DNA of 64,000 nucleotides from contig OZ240685.1 of the NCBI GenBank assembly GCA_965199135.1, positions 3,472,001 to 3,536,000 of the forward strand, in the 5' to 3' direction. A model generated the notes under the pieces. It did not search any database, was not told the DNA's origin, and was given only the letters and a program-made list of their open reading frames with translations. The position numbers and the translations under genes are program-made. Shown one piece after another: positions 60,976-64,000 of this stretch. The stretch's first letter is position 1. The number at the start of each line of letters is the position of its first letter. This DNA is from EB88 sp965199135. Lineage in GTDB: Bacteria; Acidobacteriota; Terriglobia; Terriglobales; Acidobacteriaceae.

Positions 60976-61632
60976 TTAGGTTGTTTGTTGACTTCTTCTC
61001 GCAGTCGGAAGATGCCAATTTCGAAAAATGGCCATCACGCGCAACCAGCAGCACAGCGCTGCACCCAGGATCATTCCTACGTGGGGCGCAAGCCGAAAGA
61101 CATGCCCAACGACCACCACAACTCCCCCGGCAAGCGCGGCAACTGCGTACAAATCAGCACGAAGAACTGTAGGGGTCTCGTTTACAAGGATGTCCCGCAG
61201 GATGCCGCCGCCAACACCGCTGAGCATGCCCATCACCGCGGCCATCGTAGGATTGAGGCCCGCTGCCAGGGCCTTTTGAGTTCCGGCAACGGCGAACAGA
61301 GCCAGGCCTACAGCATCAAAGAGCAGGACGGGCCTGCGGTGGACGTCAATCTTTGGGTACCACCAAAACGTGACCAGAGCAGCCGCAAGGCAGACAGCCA
61401 GGTAGTGCCAGTCGTGGATAGCGGCAGGCGGCACAGCACCAATGAGCAGATCGCGGATGATGCCACCCGCGTTCCCAGTCGCAAACGCAAGCACCATGAG
61501 ACCGAAGAGATCAAGATTGCCCTTCACCCCAGCGGCGGCCCCGCTTAGGGCAAAGACAAAGGTTCCAATCAGGTCGAGCGCAATCAAAAAGTGTCCCGCC
61601 AGGTGCCTGCCGTGTGCGAAGAGTTCATTCAC
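60976..61632 (-). CDS. TRIC-type channel (UPF0126 family)
   Basis: 218 residues with seven membrane helices built as an internal duplication. Both copies of the family motif are seen: FALSGAAAGVKGNLDLFGLM with GNAGGIIRDLLIG, and FAVAGTQKALAAGL with GVGGGILRDIL. Bacterial TRIC proteins form trimeric K+ channels. The start is GTG at 61632, overlapping the upstream peptidase stop as GTGA; the open frame to 61821 inside the peptidase gene is not used. Confidence 0.9.
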   Translation of the reverse strand: MNELFAHGRHLAGHFLIALDLIGTFVFALSGAAAGVKGNLDLFGLMVLAFATGNAGGIIRDLLIGAVPPAAIHDWHYLAVCLAAALVTFWWYPKIDVHRRPVLLFDAVGLALFAVAGTQKALAAGLNPTMAAVMGMLSGVGGGILRDILVNETPTVLRADLYAVAALAGGVVVVVGHVFRLAPHVGMILGAALCCWLRVMAIFRNWHLPTARRSQQTT

Positions 61633-62897
61633 GAAGCAAGCCACGCCTGTGCGGCCACAATCATTGCCTCGACGCCGGTTTCGAGTGTCGGGTGGATGAC
61701 CGGTGCGAACTTTGGGCTGTGATTGGTCGGTATTTCGCCGATCTTGCCGTCTTTCTGTGACTTCGCGTACACCTCTGGGTCGGTTCCGCCGACAAACCAG
61801 AAGACCGAAGGTGAACCCCACTCCGCGCCAAACGACCCGAAGTCCTCGCTTGCACCTGTCGGTTGGGTGCTTTGCACACGCGGCGGTGAGAAGTGTTTCC
61901 GGAACGCATCGCCAACCCGCTGTGTAGCGTCAGGATCATTCCTCACAAGGGAATACTGATCCAGCCGGATGATCTCGGGAGCTTTTGGAGCTCCCGAGGC
62001 TTCTGCTTCGGCGTTCACGATCCGCTCGATAGCTGCAAGAACCCGCTTACGAACGCCTTCGTCATAGGTTCGAACGTTGAGCTTCAGGATCGCTTCGTCT
62101 GGAATGACGTTCTCCTTGGTTCCGGCCTGGAGCGCCCCAATGGTGACTACTGCTGGTTCATTTGGTGCCAACTCCCTGGAAACAATCGTTTGCAGGCGCA
62201 GAACGGTTGATGCCGCCATGACGACTGGGTCGATGCTCGCCTGGGGCATCGACCCGTGGGCACCTCTTCCGAACATGCGGACCTGCATACTATCGCCTGC
62301 CGATGTCACGACTCCTGCGCGAGAGCTGAGAGCACCAGCGGATCCAACCATGACGTGCTGACCGAGAACGACATCCGGTTTCGGAAATCGTTTGAACAGG
62401 TTGTCATCGATCATTGCCTGGGCGCCTTCTGCTGTTTCCTCTGCTGGCTGGAAAACCGGCATCAGTGTTCCGCGCCAGGCATCGCGGTTCTGCGCCATCA
62501 GGGTGGCTGCCCCGATCAGCCAAGTCACATGCATGTCGTGTCCGCAGGCGTGCATCACAGGCGTCTCATGACCTTCTGTATCCGTCGCGGTTACGTTGCT
62601 TGCATAGGGAAGACCGGTTGCTTCTTTCACCGGCAGGGCATCCATATCGGCGCGGAGCATGACGGTAGGCCCATCGCCGTTCCGCAGTAGAGCAACGACG
62701 CCCGTCTTGCCGACCCCGGTCGTGACTTCATATCCTGCGTTGCGAAGGTGCTCTGCTGCGATCGAAGCGGTTCGATGTTCCTGCATGGAAAGCTCAGGAT
62801 GGGAGTGGATATCCTTGTAGATGTTCTCCAGATCACCAAGCAGATCTTTGAAGCCCTTGAGGATCTTCGAGGGCTGCTGACCTTGTTCTTCACTCAT
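61629..62897 (-). CDS. M20-family amidohydrolase
   Basis: 422 residues of the M20D (hippurate hydrolase/IAA-amino-acid hydrolase) type. Metal ligands are the cysteine and histidine in HACGHDMH (about 121-128), the glutamates in PAEETAEGAQ and a histidine in LGQHVM, with a final metal histidine region near PTNHSPKFAP. The N-terminus IYKDIHSHPELSMQEHRTA is characteristic. The ATG at 62897 has AGGAG six bases upstream. No signal peptide, so it acts in the cytoplasm on an N-acyl amino acid or similar amide. First gene of a pair with the TRIC channel. Confidence 0.93.
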   Translation of the reverse strand: MSEEQGQQPSKILKGFKDLLGDLENIYKDIHSHPELSMQEHRTASIAAEHLRNAGYEVTTGVGKTGVVALLRNGDGPTVMLRADMDALPVKEATGLPYASNVTATDTEGHETPVMHACGHDMHVTWLIGAATLMAQNRDAWRGTLMPVFQPAEETAEGAQAMIDDNLFKRFPKPDVVLGQHVMVGSAGALSSRAGVVTSAGDSMQVRMFGRGAHGSMPQASIDPVVMAASTVLRLQTIVSRELAPNEPAVVTIGALQAGTKENVIPDEAILKLNVRTYDEGVRKRVLAAIERIVNAEAEASGAPKAPEIIRLDQYSLVRNDPDATQRVGDAFRKHFSPPRVQSTQPTGASEDFGSFGAEWGSPSVFWFVGGTDPEVYAKSQKDGKIGEIPTNHSPKFAPVIHPTLETGVEAMIVAAQAWLAS

Positions 62898-63030
62898 GCA
62901 ATTCTCCTGTGTCTTTGCCGTGGAACGCGGGCCGATCCTACACAAGTAGATTCCTCGAAGCCTCTCCAGTGTGGCCCATGTCCAGCAAATCGCAAGAAAG
63001 AAGCGAGGCGGCCTGGAGACCGCCGTACAC

Positions 63031-63068
63031 AGGGTTGTCGAGCAGGGTTGTCGAGCAGGGCTGTAGCG
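63031..63068. repeat. Short tandem repeat upstream of the peptidase gene
   Basis: AGGGTTGTCGAGC occurs twice in tandem (63031-63043, 63044-63056), with a decayed third copy (AGGGCTGTAGCG, 63057-63068). It lies in the 281-bp gap between the response regulator end and the peptidase start; both neighbours point leftwards. No gene is seen in this gap. Confidence 0.85.
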
Positions 63069-63178
63069 TCCTGCGTCTGGCGTGCCGAGGGCGCCGAATT
63101 GACTCCCGTTGGGAAACCTCTTAGGAAATTCCGCACCTCTGGCTGTTACTCGCGAGTCACCACGGAAAGCAGCACGCC

Positions 63179-63823
63179 TTATTCACTCCCGGATAACAAT
63201 CCGAGGCGATAAGCAAGCGAGACAGCCTCGGTGCGGTCTGAAACCTGGAGCTTCTCGAGGATGTTGTTGACGTGGTGCCTCACCGTGTTGTCGCTGATGC
63301 CAAGCGCGTGGCCCACCTGCTTGTTCGTGCAGCCTTCGGCAAGCAACTGCAAGATCTCAAGCTCGCGCGGGCTTAGCTCGGAGCGCATCATGCGGTCGGC
63401 CAAACGCGACGCTACCTGGTGTGGGATGTAGCGCCCACCCCCATGCACAGTGCGGATAGCCTGCACCATTTCCCCTTCGCTTGTGTCCTTGACCAGGTAG
63501 CCTTGCGCACCGGCGCGGATGGCGCGGTAGATGTCTTCTTCCTTGGCATAGGAGGTGAGCACAAGTGTACGCGGTCTTGTTTCGCGCATGCCCAGGCTGC
63601 GAAGGACTGCGATGCCGTCCATGCCGGGCATGCGCAGGTCCAGCAGCATCACATCCGGGCGTTCGCTCGCTGCCAGCGAAAGTGCTTCGGCGCCGCTCGC
63701 CGCTGAGCCGACGACCTCCAACTCAGCGTGGGCTTGCAGCATGCTGGTGAGCCCGGAGCACACAACGGGGTGATCATCCACAATTAGCACGCGGATGGTG
63801 GGCCTCTCATCTGGAAGTCGCAT
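63179..63823 (-). CDS. NarL/LuxR-family response regulator
   Basis: 214 residues. The receiver domain has the acidic pair in VLIVDDHPVV (about 12-21), the phosphorylated aspartate in MLLDLRMPGMDG and the lysine in GYLVKDTSEGE. The output domain (about 148-210) is a LuxR helix-turn-helix, with LSPRELEILQLLAEGCTNKQ and ISDNTVRHHVNNILEKLQV. It acts as a DNA-binding partner of the overlapping histidine kinase. Its targets are unknown. Confidence 0.96.
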   Translation of the reverse strand: MRLPDERPTIRVLIVDDHPVVCSGLTSMLQAHAELEVVGSAASGAEALSLAASERPDVMLLDLRMPGMDGIAVLRSLGMRETRPRTLVLTSYAKEEDIYRAIRAGAQGYLVKDTSEGEMVQAIRTVHGGGRYIPHQVASRLADRMMRSELSPRELEILQLLAEGCTNKQVGHALGISDNTVRHHVNNILEKLQVSDRTEAVSLAYRLGLLSGSE

Positions 63824-64000
63824 GCGAGCTCCTTGAACTTCCGGTCAACAAGGTGAACCAGGCGCGAGCCATGGCCGCAAAGCGGGGCAGCGGCATGGTC
63901 ACCGCAACCACGGTACCGGCGCTGAGCCCCGTCGTAATTTCGATCGCACCCTGCACCGCGGCCGCGCGCCTGCGCATGCCGTTCAAGCCAAAGCCCAGCA
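63807..64000 (-). CDS. Sensor histidine kinase, C-terminal end (partial)
   Basis: Only the last 64 residues lie in the window; the 5' part is beyond base 64000. GFGLNGMRRRAAAVQGAIEI is the G2 box and following helix of a NarX/DegS-type HATPase domain, and SAGTVVAVTMPLPR is its last strand. The stop (63809-63807) lies 17 bases inside the response regulator gene, so the two are translated together as a two-component pair. Confidence 0.85.
   Translation of the reverse strand, partial: LGFGLNGMRRRAAAVQGAIEITTGLSAGTVVAVTMPLPRFAAMARAWFTLLTGSSRSSHATSR

Noticed and set aside
1..64000. tRNA, rRNA, prophage, insertion sequence, toxin-antitoxin or known defence genes
   Set aside because: Reading both strands I found no T-loop/anticodon pattern, transposase or integrase motif, or defence-type protein that I could support.

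Overview
The window reads as ordinary, gene-dense chromosome from a GC-rich acidobacterium, probably family Acidobacteriaceae (Terriglobus/Granulicella/Edaphobacter-like). The placement rests on two adjacent proteins of the Acidobacteria-type VWFA-related family, a high GC content, frequent GTG/TTG starts, and the mix of housekeeping genes. It is inference from gene content, not from a marker-gene tree. I see no rRNA, tRNA, CRISPR array, transposase, integrase or prophage gene.

Layout. 1-2.9 kb: 3' part of a cyclic beta-1,2-glucan synthase-type gene. 2.9-7.8 kb: metH, then hxlB-hxlA of the ribulose-monophosphate formaldehyde route. 7.8-13.7 kb: ABM monooxygenase, lone nuoI, two exported small proteins, ubiD and katA, the last behind a perfect Fur/PerR-type box. 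13.8-18.5 kb: DedA-rhodanese fusion, TolC plus membrane-fusion pair, degenerate sigma-like protein. 18.7-28.2 kb: ppk1, UDP-xylose synthase-type epimerase, HAD phosphatase, aminotransferase, trmJ-type methyltransferase, K+/H+ antiporter, coaD, YihY protein. 28.2-36.3 kb: CBM9-like protein, recA, a double ThyX-like protein, DUF2071, fabG, second YihY, XRE regulator, rhomboid. 36.5-41.7 kb: purH, TPR protein, dgt. 41.7-51.2 kb: a long minus-strand run (two VWA proteins, small protein, cysteine synthase/CBS type, cystathionine lyase/synthase type, CgeB-like glycosyltransferase, tsaB, rimI, psd, pssA, ASADH-like). 51.4-55.4 kb: DUF1015, then amidase-GerMN-murI. 55.4-63 kb: looser, partly decayed stretch with a broken small gene, a Tat-exported GH38-like enzyme, an HxlR-family pseudogene, an XRE-cupin regulator divergent from a SulP transporter, and M20 peptidase-TRIC. 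63.2-64 kb: NarL-type response regulator and the end of its histidine kinase.

Linked functions: hxlA/hxlB (formaldehyde fixation) lie beside metH (C1-folate). Psd-pssA make phosphatidylethanolamine. Amidase, GerMN and murI form a translationally coupled cell-wall operon. The CBS/CGL-like pair suggests reverse transsulfuration. Several genes have a -10 hexamer 5-7 nt before the start codon and no Shine-Dalgarno, suggesting leaderless mRNAs. Nothing here amounts to a clear new defence or mobile system. The best leads are the double ThyX-like protein with its signature motif split between halves, the two palindromic operators, and the shortened glucan synthase.
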